Origin: Echria macrotheca
Lineage: Eukaryota > Ascomycota > Sordariomycetes > Sordariales > Schizotheciaceae
DNA: 64,000 nucleotides
Reading direction: 5' to 3'
Assembly: GCA_030411725.1 (NCBI GenBank)
Contig: MU839831.1
Coordinates: 62,001-126,000, forward strand
Below are positions 11,431-20,959 of this stretch, one piece after another (the stretch's first letter is position 1; each line of letters begins with the position of its first letter). The notes under the pieces are model-generated. The model was not told the origin of the DNA. It was given only the letters and a program-made list of their open reading frames with translations, and did no database searches. The position numbers and the translations under genes were made by a program.

Positions 11431-12615
11431 CTATGCATAAACCGACGGATCCGCGTTCTGGACCAGCATCTGGACATACTCATCATGCCAAGCACCAGCC
11501 CTCGGCGCGCCAGGGAACCCGCACTGGCCATCGCTCTCGCCGCCCGGCTTGATCCACACCAGGCTGTCGACGACGGTGTTGTTGGTTGTGGTCGTCGGCG
11601 CGGGCCCGAAGCCCGCCGGGGCGACGTTGCACCACTCGCCCCACTCCTTGCGGGCACCGGGGAGATGGACGCGGCCCTGGTCGACGATGAAGTGGGCGGG
11701 CAGACCCTCGGCCTCGAGGAAGGGGGCCAGCGAGGAGGCGTAGTGGCTCTCGTCCCACGAGTTGCTCCACTCGGTGTAGTTCTCGCGCACGAGCGCGTTG
11801 AAGGGGTTGTAGTTGGACACGTTGGTCGCGAAGCCGCGGATCTTGTTGGTCTTTTTTGGACCTGGGCCCTTGGCGCCAAAGGCCGTGATGTTGTTCGACA
11901 GGCTGACGACGGTGGCGAACTCCTTGGCGGCCAGGGGGAGGTTGTCGTTCCAGCCGAGCCAGCCGCCGTGGGCGGCGTCCATGTACAGGTGCACGTGTGG
12001 GAACTGCAGCGAGGCGATGGCGTTGGCTATGCCCTCGCGGTAGACGGGGGCCGCCTGCGCGCAGAACTCGATGCCCATGTTGGTGACGAGGTTTCCGAGC
12101 GAGTCGGGCTCGAGCACGATGGCGAAGTCGAGATCCGGGGCGGCCGCGACCTTTTCGGCGTACGGCTTGAGGAACTCCTTCTTGTACCTCTCGAGACCCT
12201 TCTCGCTGCTCTTGAGCTCGCCGGCACTCTCACCGGCGCTGCAGTCGCGGTCGGGCAGATTGTACAGGACCAGGCCGACGATCTGCTTCTTGCCGGTGCG
12301 CAGGCGAGCCTGGCGGGCCGCCTTGATGGCGTTGTCGATGTTGGACAGCTCCGACATGCGTGACACCCACACGAAGGTGCTCATCGACTTCTGGATCTTG
12401 CGCACTCGCTCGGCGTTGACCTTGTCTCCCTGCTGCTTGAAGGCGGCATAGGTCTGGTCGAGCTTGGCCGTCCATGCCGGGTCGACAAAGTGCGTCTTGC
12501 CCTGGAACGGGTTGACGTCCTTGGGCGGCGCCGGTCCGGGCACGGGCAGCGGCGGGGCGGCAGCGACGACGCTGGCGGCCGAGAGGGCCGTGACGAGGGA
12601 GGCGACGGGACGCAT
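11431..12615 (-). CDS. GH6 cellulase without CBM, possibly endo-acting (Cel6B-like)
   Basis: This intronless gene encodes a 394-residue secreted glycoside hydrolase family 6 enzyme, which cleaves beta-1,4-glucan with inversion. A signal peptide (MRPVASLVTALSAASVVAA) and short Pro-rich linker lead directly into the catalytic domain; there is no CBM1. Family motifs are YNLPDRDCSAG (candidate catalytic acid near 122-124), VLEPDSLGNLVTNMG, YMDAAHGGWLGW and VWIKPGGESDG. The loop between KPGGESDG and APRAGAWHDEY is only about ten residues. In cellobiohydrolase-type GH6 enzymes this loop is longer and closed by a Cys in GGEC; here Ser takes that place. This resembles the open-cleft, endoglucanase-like GH6 group. 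NIT, NVS and NYT sequons suggest N-glycosylation. A TATA box lies about 100 bp upstream. Confidence 0.93.
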   Translation of the reverse strand: MRPVASLVTALSAASVVAAAPPLPVPGPAPPKDVNPFQGKTHFVDPAWTAKLDQTYAAFKQQGDKVNAERVRKIQKSMSTFVWVSRMSELSNIDNAIKAARQARLRTGKKQIVGLVLYNLPDRDCSAGESAGELKSSEKGLERYKKEFLKPYAEKVAAAPDLDFAIVLEPDSLGNLVTNMGIEFCAQAAPVYREGIANAIASLQFPHVHLYMDAAHGGWLGWNDNLPLAAKEFATVVSLSNNITAFGAKGPGPKKTNKIRGFATNVSNYNPFNALVRENYTEWSNSWDESHYASSLAPFLEAEGLPAHFIVDQGRVHLPGARKEWGEWCNVAPAGFGPAPTTTTNNTVVDSLVWIKPGGESDGQCGFPGAPRAGAWHDEYVQMLVQNADPSVYA

Positions 12616-12710
12616 TGTCAGGAAAGAGTGAACAGCAACCGGGGAAACGAGTGACTTGGCTGGTACCGGTAGCTGGCCGACATGTTTGAGGCAACGGTGG
12701 CCATGGTCGT

Positions 12711-12720
12711 CCTTTATAGC
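12711..12720 (-). promoter_or_regulatory. TATA box of the GH6 gene
   Basis: Read on the minus strand the site is GCTATAAAGG, about 95 bp upstream of the GH6 ATG, a usual distance for a fungal TATA element. Confidence 0.6.
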
Positions 12721-13540
12721 TGATGGTGTTCGGTGGCGTGCTTCCGAGATTAGGTCATCGAGATCGCTTCCCCGGATTGTCGTTCCCCATGTTTTCTCTT
12801 GTCCCCATTGTTTTCTTCGGAGTCGCGGTTAGCAAAGCCATCGGACCCTCCCAGGACAGTGGGGACGGCATGGAAACCAAGCATCGCGGAGATTCGACCG
12901 CCGGCCAGCCGACCCACCCCAAATGAAACGGCCTCGCGCCGAGCGATGCTCGCTCCCGGATAGTCACCCGTGCAGCCGTGCCCAGTGCTGCAACGGGAAA
13001 TCACGCCTTGAATCGCCGCCCTTCTCGCCCTTCTCGCCGCTCCGACGGCAGACGAGCCGATCCGAAATGAAGAGCATTAGTATGAATTGCATTGGCTAGG
13101 AAGTTAGGTGGAACATTCTAAGCGATTCTACTTTGTATCGTGAGGAGTGGGACGAGCCTATGTACGGTATCCCTATAGTGTGTCGTCGGGAAGGGACGTT
13201 GGAGCGAGGTCGTATGGCAAGTATACCGAAAGGAATAGAATCAACCGTTCAAGTTTGCCGCTACAAACACCATGTCCGGTTCTAGAAACGCCTTCATCGC
13301 CACAGCTACTCCGGGTGCATGTTATAATGCGGAGGGTTACATAAGGTAGTCTTGAAGACAAGTATCTGCGAAGCGAACATCGAGTTGGTATTGTGTAAGG
13401 CACAACGGTACATCTGCAGAACTTCAAAGCGTAACGACAGCCTCTGCCACTTACCCCTGAAACCTGAACCCCTGAAAACAGAAAACCACAAATCACAGAA
13501 GCCCTCACCAAAGCTTGTTGTTAAGCATCTTGTCGCCTCC
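12721..13540. other. Upstream region of the GH6 gene
   Basis: No gene is seen. Two matches to the CreA/Cre1 consensus SYGGRG occur at 12770-12775 (CCGGGG on the minus strand) and 12859-12864 (GTGGGG). This would fit carbon-catabolite control of a cellulase, but the motif is short and frequent by chance. The right end is the 3' flank of the SUR7/PalI-like gene. Confidence 0.35.
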
Positions 13541-14615
13541 CTACCCAACATCCCGATGCCTCATAGGCTCATAAGCCGACTCCTGCGCCGTCACATTGGC
13601 CGTAACCCCCTTCCCGCCATCTCCATACGACCCACCGCCGCCACCGCGCATGGGTGACGGCTCTCTAGAAGGCGCTCGCGAAGAGGAATGAATGAGTTCG
13701 ATGTGGGAACCAGCATGCAAACCGTCCTTCCCGTCTGGACCGAGATGCTGATACACGCCCCCACGACCACCCACGACAGTGACACGACCACGGCTAGAGG
13801 GCGAGGCGGAACGCGCGCGCCGGAGCCGGTAGTTACGGTATAGGATGAAAGTTTCTACGAGGGCGCACGCGCACGAGACAGAGGTCACCAGCCAGCAGGC
13901 GCGGGTGTAGTAGGGGCCGCTGGGATTTGTTAAGAGACCATTTGTGCCAAACGCGGCTGGGAAAGAGAGAGAGAAAGAAAGCTTACCCCTGAGCGGAGAT
14001 TCGCCCGGTCCCAGACACCTTAAGCTTAGGAAGGCCGCTTGCCAGATTCGCCGCAAAGATCTGCGAGGTGGCGCTGGTGGTGCAGAGACACGCCATGGAG
14101 ACCCACGAGACGAGGCAGGATGCGACTTTTGCGTAAAAGTAGAAGAAGCCGACGAGTTTGAGCATGACCGACAGGCCGGTTGCGCACGTGCCCGCCATCA
14201 TGCTGATCCAGATGATGCGAGGGTTTTGGCCAATGTAGTTGTTTTCGACGAGGTCGACGCCCCAGACGCGCCAGACGCGCCAGAGCCTCGTGGAGAATGT
14301 GAGCGGCGGAGAAAGGAATGGTACCTAAGGAGAGAACTCACCATTGGAGGTCAAAGTGATGGCCCCAGGGCGAGCAATAGTCCGCTTCGTAGTTGTAGGC
14401 TACGTTGCCGTAACTGTCCTTCTTTTCCGTTTTCAGTCCGCTGCAGTAGAGAGAAGGGAAGATGGCGAAGAAATCTTTTCTTTTGAAGAAGTCGTGCGAG
14501 TCAGGGAGTCCGTAGGGGTCGCTGGGATTGAACTTGTAGTCATCCGCGTCAACCTGCGAGGTGTTAGTTGACGGTTTGAATACGGAGTACGGTACTCTGT
14601 GATCGTACTCACCAT
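13541..14615 (-). CDS. SUR7/PalI-family-like membrane protein; start uncertain
   Basis: Three exons are secure by frame and splice agreement: 14553-14342, 14286-13987 and 13919-13541. Introns are 55 and 67 nt. The exon at 14553 follows a clear intron end (CTAACACCTCGCAG). The only usable start I find is an ATG at 14615-14613 immediately before the donor GTGAGT, giving a three-base coding exon and 297 residues. The product has an extracellular-type region with FAIFPSLYCSG and ADYCSPWG. Three hydrophobic helices follow (around WISMMAGTCATGLSV, ASCLVSWVSMACLC, ACWLVTSVSCACALV), then a Gly/Ser/Arg-rich cytosolic tail. That layout recalls SUR7/PalI cortical or pH-signalling proteins, which usually also have an N-terminal helix, absent here. 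A 9-bp tandem duplication encodes WRVWRVW. The true first exon may be missed. Confidence 0.65.
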
Positions 14616-14827
14616 GACGGCATACCACCCTGAGGAGTTGGGGAGTTTTTCAGCGTTCAACAATCAACATCTATGTCACTGACTACTGGTCACTTTGCTC
14701 GATTCTTGGTGATATTTCGTCTCAGCCATCCTACGGTGCAGGAAAACAGTAACATTTCCTAAGACCTGCTTTGTTTTAACACAAGCCAAAGGTTTTACAA
14801 GTGCAATTTTCCATACTCGGCTTTCAA

Positions 14828-14899
14828 GGTTCTATAGTGTAGTGGCTATCACTTCGGATTCTGATTCCGGCGACCCCGGTTCGATCCCGGGTAGGACCT
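14828..14899 (+). tRNA. tRNA-Gln (anticodon CTG)
   Basis: A 72-nt cloverleaf without intron. The acceptor stem GGTTCTA pairs with TAGGACC (one G-U). The anticodon stem TCGGA/TCCGG closes the loop TTCTGAT with anticodon CTG at 14861-14863, reading CAG (Gln). The T-arm is CCCGG TTCGATC CCGGG. The D-arm contains the expected GTGTAGTGGC box-A-like sequence and the T-arm the box-B GGTTCGATCC. It lies upstream of the leftward SUR7-like gene. Confidence 0.97.
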
Positions 14900-14909
14900 A
14901 CTCGCGTTG

Positions 14910-14915
14910 TTTTTT
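14910..14915 (+). terminator. Pol III T-run terminator of the tRNA
   Basis: Six consecutive T residues begin 11 nt after the tRNA discriminator base, the usual RNA polymerase III stop signal. Confidence 0.8.
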
Positions 14916-15985
14916 GGCGGTGGTTTCGAGTTGTATTTGTGCTGCCTTTTTTGTCTCGTCTTTTTGCCTGCCAAGCACAAAAAGGGGGGCGGCGCTCCAC
15001 TACCTACCTAAACACGCAGTGATAACCACGGTTACCCAAATCCATTTCTTCTTTACCTGGCCGGGCTGGCCCCATCCGTTTGCCTGCAAGTCAACAAGCA
15101 AATGTAAGACAGTGACATCAGTCTGGCGTGTACCAGCCGCACTGGTGACCCAGTGCCCGTCAGGGTGCCTGAATCCTCACAAAAAGTAGGCCCTGCAAGT
15201 GCATGTCCTGGAACACGGTTTCCAAGACCTCCTGGTACATAACCGTGGAGCATATGTTTTAGATGATGGAGAACGAGATCGCAGATTCTCAGATGTGGGC
15301 ATGAATCAAGGCCAGATTTCATTCATTCATCGTAGGAGATCCGTCCAGCTCCAGAAGTAGCAGGATCAGAAACAAATCTCGCCCCCTAGGCCCTAATGCC
15401 AGCCCAAGACCACCAAAATCACCCAACCACCCAAAGACGTCCGACCAACAACTACCTCCCATGTTCGACCTGATGACTGTCTCAACAACTGCAGCATCTC
15501 CCCTCTTTTCCTCCTTTCCACCCCTCTTTTCCTCCTTTCCACCCCTCTCCACGCGTCCAGACTCAAGTGGCCTGTCCAAACTTGTATTGCATTCAGACCT
15601 ATTATGCAGCACTCGCTGTCTCTGCGAGTATCCACTGCCTTCCCGCCACAACAACCCCCAATTGGCTGTCCGGATGCAGTCAAACGGGTTGTCGCATCTC
15701 AGAGATGATACGTCTGTTTTTCCTCTGTCGTTGCCCCGCCTGTTCCAACCCAGCCACTCAGCCGTCCTGTTGTCTTTCTGACTGGCGAGTCATCCAGCCC
15801 GCAGACAAGAATCTGGAGGGCAAACACGTTAAGGGTGATATAAGAGGCCACGCTTGCTGGTTGGCTGTCCCGGATGCATGCTGGCGATGGTGATTGATAT
15901 CTGGCCTGATGTGGTTGTTTGCTACAATATAGTCTTTGATCCGCTTCTACACGCGATCCGCGCAACGTCCCCGACGAACCACGTA
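14916..15985. other. Intergenic region, no gene seen
   Basis: Between the tRNA and the 3' end of the leftward HSP70-like gene. Apart from a pyrimidine-rich tandem repeat, there is no supportable feature. Open frames on both strands lack motifs. Confidence 0.55.
15500..15547. repeat. Pyrimidine-rich 21-bp tandem repeat
   Basis: The unit CCCCTCTTTTCCTCCTTTCC plus A occurs twice perfectly (15500-15520, 15521-15541), followed by the first six bases of a third copy. The strand asymmetry is strong (pure pyrimidine apart from one A per unit). Confidence 0.9.
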
Positions 15986-18231
15986 TTAGTCGCCCTGGAA
16001 CTCCCACTGGTCGACGGCCGCCTGCGCCATTTTCTTGGCCCGGGCCGTAGCGTAGGGGTCCACCCGCGGCGCACGAGCATCGCCCAGGAGCGAGTGCTGC
16101 GGTTTCATCCGTCTCGGCCGCCACGAATTCGAATGCCCTGGTGATCTGGCCGGCGAGCGATTAGCGCAGTTAACATTGATAGCTCTAAAGGCAGTCCCCA
16201 TGAGGCTATCATCGTGGTCCGTCATATGCTGTGGCTGGTCTCCCGACTCTTCTGGCTCCGGGTCCTCGGGGTCTGAGAAGTCTGACTCCTCCGCCTCGTA
16301 GGCAAATGTTCCCGCCGTGTCCCCTGGCTGCGGCGGAAGACCAAGACACAGCTCATCCAGGGAGCTGCTCCTGTCGCCGACCTGGATGCAGCCGCTATTC
16401 CCGTCAAAATAGACGGGTAGCCGTAGGGTGTCGGCCGCTTTCCACGGCGCCTTCCGATTCCTTTTGTATTTCTGCATCAGAACCAGAATCACATCGTCGT
16501 TGGACCCTTCGAGTTCCATCCGAAACTTCCATTGTCCTTGAGATCTAGTGCCGAGATAGACCACGTCGTAGGCCCGGCTTGCAGCGACCGAGTTCCGTTG
16601 GTCGCCACCCAGTCGCTGGAAGAATGGATCGCAGATCAAGCGGAAGTTATCATTGCGCCGAACCGAGAAAGTCGCTTCGCGTGCGTCAAACTGGAGTCCA
16701 AGTCAGTCCTTGCATCAACTCAACCGCGAAGCATCACATTACCCCATCAAGTACTAGAGCTGCTGACTGATCCCATTCTTGGTGGGCTTTTGGGTTTAGT
16801 TTTGCCACAGCCTGCCTCATCTGGAGTCCAATGGCAGCCCCGCGACCTAAGAACTGCTCAACCGTGAGCATCTCGCTGACGGCAAATGCAGCGGCCTTGG
16901 CGACTTTGGCTGAGCTGGGAAGGCACTTGGTTAGACGGGTTGACGTACGAAGGGAAAGATAAGACCGCTTACTCGTATGTTATGTGAATATCAAAATCAT
17001 CAGTAAAGACGACTGGCACCCCGCGCCGCTCGCAGATCTCTAGCATTCGTGACTTTACCGCTGGGTTGCGGGCGGTGCCTCCAGATACCACAACCAGAGC
17101 CGCATGGATCCGGTCATTCTCCTCCATCTTCACAAGCCGCGAGATCTCGTGCTGTGCTTTATCCAGCGGTCGGTCCAAGCCTTTCCGCCAGGCCTCCTCA
17201 ATCGTCTTGCGCGTCAGGTTGACGCGCCAGGATGAGCCCTCGTCGTCAAGAGCAAAGGTCAGCGTGATCTTCTCAGGCACATCCTCTGCCTTCCTGCCCT
17301 TTTGTATGCGAAATCGAGAGAGCGCGTCCTCGCGGTGCTCGGGTGGCGGAGGCGACCCTATCACTTCTGTCCATAGACGGGAGAACCACTCGCCTATGTG
17401 GTGCTCCCACTGCTCGGAGCCTCCTCCGGCGCCTATCAACCATCACTTAGTTCCGGTACTGCTGACAATGTTTCAGTTATCTTACCGAAAGGCTTCCCGG
17501 CGCGGAAAAAGCTATTCGCCTCTGGGTGATCCTCATCGCGGGCGACTCCAAACACACAGCCATTCTGAGAAGCATATTAGCCACAGCCGCAGTACCTTGC
17601 TCGTCTACTTACCATATTGTGACCGCCAAAGTCAAAAAACGCAATGCTATCGTACCTGTTGTCCGGGTCGAGCTCATGAGAGTGAAACTTGAAAAGGTAT
17701 CTTGCGAGCGCTTCCGTCTCGGTGTAAAAGAAGATGGACCGAGTGTCCAGCCCGAAAACTTCACAGACGAGAGCGCGATACACATCCTCAAACTCCAGAG
17801 TCCACTGGACGGGAATGGTGAGGCCGACCCGGGCAATGCGCAGCCTTTTCCGCAGACACATGGTCGAGATCAGATCCTGCAGGACCGAAAGCAAAGCCAC
17901 CACGCCCTCGCGGAGCCTCTCTAGAAAACTTTGGTCGTCCTTTCTTGCCATTAAAGGATGAACAGAGGGGTACTGTTCTAGCAGCGCGTCGGACGCGTTT
18001 GCGAGGGCGTAGAAGACGTACTTTGCTGACACGGACTGGCGGCTGGGGTCGTGGCGGTCGATGAGATAGACTGGGCCCGAGTCATCAAACACATACAAGT
18101 TGGAAGGAAAGTCGCCGGCGTAGCAGTTGCTTTCGAGCCCAAAGCTGTACTTGTTCTGAATGATGATCTCGATTCCGCCGTGCCAGATACAGGCCCGTGT
18201 CCTGTGGCTGCCGATGTCGATGCCGAGATAG
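15986..18231 (-). CDS. HSP70-like ATPase-fold protein; first exon unresolved
   Basis: Five exons were joined by frame: 18231-17613, 17564-17486, 17432-16973, 16914-16743 and 16690-15986. The introns are 48, 53, 58 and 52 nt, all GT-AG. The product (at least 678 residues) has the actin/HSP70 nucleotide-binding fold: phosphate-1 YLGIDIGSHRTRACIW, phosphate-2 SIAFFDFGGHNM, and the adenosine-type motif VVVSGGTARNPAVKS. This is the divergent HSP70-like group widespread in filamentous fungi. After the ATPase fold comes a C-terminal part with an acidic ESDFSDPEDPEPEE stretch; a canonical substrate-binding domain is not recognisable. The 5' exon begins after an intron acceptor (CTAAC ... CATCAG, ending at 18232). 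The preceding coding exon needs to end in phase 2; an ATG at 18364 is possible but its donor would be poor. Client and role are unknown. Confidence 0.8.
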
Positions 18232-19086
18232 CTGATGGCGGCAGGCACGGGTTAGAGTGTGTTCTCGTGACTTCAAATTCCTGGGGAGCAACTTGCGCGT
18301 CTTGTAGCTCGGAGCCAACTCCCTGGCTTGATAGTCCCGACGCTTCTGAGCGGCGGTAGGCCATTTTTGAAGAGGTGATCGACCCTATCGGATCCGTGGA
18401 GGATCCAGTGAAGCTGGAGTTGGTGGAAGAGGAAGTGGAGGTGGGATGGAATGTGAGGGAAGGAGAGAAGGAGGAAGGAACAACCGTGACAACCCAGCTC
18501 TTCCACGCCAACAGGGATGCCCCGCCCGTTGCAGGAGAGAGACACTTCTGTCGCTTTCTGCGGGTGTCCGCCAAAAAATTCGAACATTTACTTGCTTCAG
18601 CCACTCGAGCGTGGAACCTGGAGCTTTTGTTCCCTAAGGTGCGGCCATGAACCCGCTTTTCCGGCCAGCCAATTGCAAGGATCAGCCCCAACGTTCGGCT
18701 GGCGATCGCAGCCCACAATCTTGTGTCTCATTGGCTCGATCAGCGGGCTTTGTGAGTCCAAGATTGCGAGGCGTGTTTGTGGCCCTGCGTGGTCTGAAAG
18801 TCAGCAGCTCCATTGGTTCCAGAAAGTGCAAGTGGAGCCTGCTCGTGAGTCTCTTCATGGAAAAAAGAAAGCAAACGGCAGGGTACACGTTCCACCTGCC
18901 CCGGCCCATGAGCTGAAGGTACCTGGCAGGGATGGAGCAGGTGAGAAGTGAATGTTAACGACGGCGGCGCACTTGAAAAGTGGCTGCAAGGAGCTCTTGC
19001 CCGCGACCATCCACTTTTCTCGGCCTCTGCCCTTGGCTCCCACGTTTCTGTTTCAACGCAAACCGACATCCGTTCCGCCCGGCAAG
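18232..19086. other. Divergent intergenic region
   Basis: It should contain the unresolved 5' exon and promoter of the leftward HSP70-like gene and the promoter or leader of the rightward zinc-cluster-like gene. No other gene is supported. Confidence 0.5.
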
Positions 19087-20010
19087 ATGGGACCCCCGCA
19101 GCAACAACACGAGGGCCTGATTGAAAAGTGCTTCAGGGAGAGGCTTCAACATATCCAAAAACAACGCGACGACGCCAGTCAAAGCATGGGCGACCGCCTT
19201 CTTGCCCTGGTCGCACAATACAAGAAGGAGGAGCAAGCACTTGTTGACTCGTACTCTGTCTGCCTCAACCAGTTCCGCACCATCCATCCCGGTCTGGCCG
19301 CAACCTGCGAGTGGGCCAAGCCATGTCCCAGTGTTCCCGAGATGGAGTTCTGGGAGCAGGACGGCCTCACCATTCGCTATGAACCCCTTCGAATCGACAG
19401 CCCGCCTCGTCGCCAACAACCGCCTAAAAGAGATGGTGTCGCGAAAGAAGCTCCCGTTGCAAAAGAGCCTCCCGACACGGGACCGCCCTCGCCAGCCACG
19501 CTGCCGTCCAAGATACCGTCCAATGTCTCGAACCAAGGACGGCGGTCCCAGGCTCACGGCCTGGCCCTCAAATCTTCCCCTCCGACCCCAAGTCTTACGA
19601 GGTCGGCCTTGGATCCGCAGAGCCCGGATGTGCTGGGCCCATGTCCTCCTAGGCCGCAGAAAAGGAAGCGGTCCGCCGAGACCCCGGCTCCCAGTTCGCC
19701 GCCGAAGCAGCCATCAGCATCCATCTGTGGCAAAATGGTGGTATTCAATCTCGGGAGCGAACGAGCTGCATCTCTCGGCGCAGACAAGGTGCCATCTCCA
19801 GTTCAGAAGACAAAGGGGCCGACGAGGAGAACGTACGTTCGTGCAAAGTGTGCTGAGTGCAGAATGCTCCAGAGAAACTGCAGCCGGGGGTTGCCCTGTG
19901 AGGAGTGCAAGGAGGATGGAGGGGGCGAGCAGTGCAGGTATGGAACGGCGCGGCAGATGGCGGACGAGGCGCGGAGGAAAAGGGACGAGATCCCCGCAAG
20001 TCAAGATTGA
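19087..20010 (+). CDS. Coiled-coil protein with C-terminal Zn2Cys6-like motif
   Basis: This unspliced 307-residue protein is not a family I can name. The N-terminal part (about 10-75) is a charged helical stretch (KCFRERLQHIQKQRDDASQS) that could form a coiled coil. The middle is Pro/Ser-rich and low in complexity. Near residues 255-285 six cysteines are arranged C-x2-C-x6-C-x5-C-x2-C-x8-C (CAECRMLQRNC, PCEECKEDGGGEQC). This fits the fungal binuclear zinc cluster spacing, and it is preceded by basic residues (KGPTRRTYVRAK). Zinc clusters normally sit at the N-terminus of large transcription factors, so a C-terminal location in a small protein is odd. An upstream in-frame ATG at 18952 would add 45 residues; I prefer 19087 for its better context and the conserved-looking helix after it. 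Confidence 0.65.
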   Translation: MGPPQQQHEGLIEKCFRERLQHIQKQRDDASQSMGDRLLALVAQYKKEEQALVDSYSVCLNQFRTIHPGLAATCEWAKPCPSVPEMEFWEQDGLTIRYEPLRIDSPPRRQQPPKRDGVAKEAPVAKEPPDTGPPSPATLPSKIPSNVSNQGRRSQAHGLALKSSPPTPSLTRSALDPQSPDVLGPCPPRPQKRKRSAETPAPSSPPKQPSASICGKMVVFNLGSERAASLGADKVPSPVQKTKGPTRRTYVRAKCAECRMLQRNCSRGLPCEECKEDGGGEQCRYGTARQMADEARRKRDEIPASQD

Positions 20011-20959
20011 AGGAGATCAAGGGCGAGATCCGTCTACCCGGCTCTCATTTCTAACCGTTTTGTAGATATCTTCAGAGGGCCAAATCCGGAAGTACCCATG
20101 CAATCAATAGGCTTTTTTGTAGCATATACATCTAGTCACGGATGATGACTTGCATACCTCAAGCCTTTGGTTGAACTTGACATCACCGTTGCTTGGCATC
20201 ACCGTTGTAGTGTGGGAAAAAGGATATCCTGACTCCCAGGCTTCAGTTACTCCCTTTTATACGACAATTGTCAACCCAAGGGAATATTCATCCCGACAAC
20301 TCTATCTGAACCAACAACCAACGTTTTGCCATACCATCGAATCGAGCTAATGGTCTAGAACAATTTTTCTGATGTCGTCCACCCCCCCTAAATCCCCCCC
20401 ACCAGACATGGCGATGGAGAACGACATCCACTGTGGCAAGGGGGCAGCATCATAATCTGGGGAAGTGGATATCCCCTCGCCTAGTGAAGCAAAACTAGCG
20501 CATCCGGTCCGGGATCTGAACATCTCCATGATTTTTGATTTATCAGGTGAAAGGGTGTGTGTGTTGTTGATGTCGGAATCGGGGTGCTTCAAAAGTCCGG
20601 CTCCGAATCCTCTCTGTTCATTGGTCTTGCCGGTGTTTAAAAAAACAATCAATCCCCCAGATAAGGTTCAAGCTGCAGATCAAACTGTAACACTAACAAA
20701 TGTCCAAACTGGTTCACAGGGCGAACATGGGCCGTGGACAAGGGCCGCAACGTGCCTCGGTTCCCCTCACTTGGCCCATCGTGCCGAGACGTCCCAGCTT
20801 ACCAAAAGGGGTTAAACCTGTCGTCCAAGCGAGCTTCTAGATGTGGGATATAAACCGGGTCGAGGTAGCATGCGTTTTATATATCGAATAAAAGTCAACA
20901 TAAAACATATGTGTTTTCTTTTTCTTTGAATATCACCGACAAGGTGGTAGTGTACAAAT
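20011..20959. other. Intergenic region before the acyl-CoA synthetase
   Basis: No gene is seen in these 950 bp. The right end carries the promoter of the acyl-CoA synthetase, with a TATA box. Confidence 0.55.
20849..20854 (+). promoter_or_regulatory. TATA box of the acyl-CoA synthetase gene
   Basis: TATAAA lies about 105 bp upstream of the ATG at 20960. A second AT-rich element (TTTATATAT) lies closer, around 20876-20884. Confidence 0.5.

Noticed and set aside
11383..12363. 326-codon rightward open frame antisense to the GH6 gene
   Set aside because: It mirrors the GH6 codons and has no motif of its own.
18955..19557. 200-codon leftward open frame antisense to the zinc-cluster-like gene
   Set aside because: No motif; the plus-strand frame has the coherent coiled-coil and Cys pattern.
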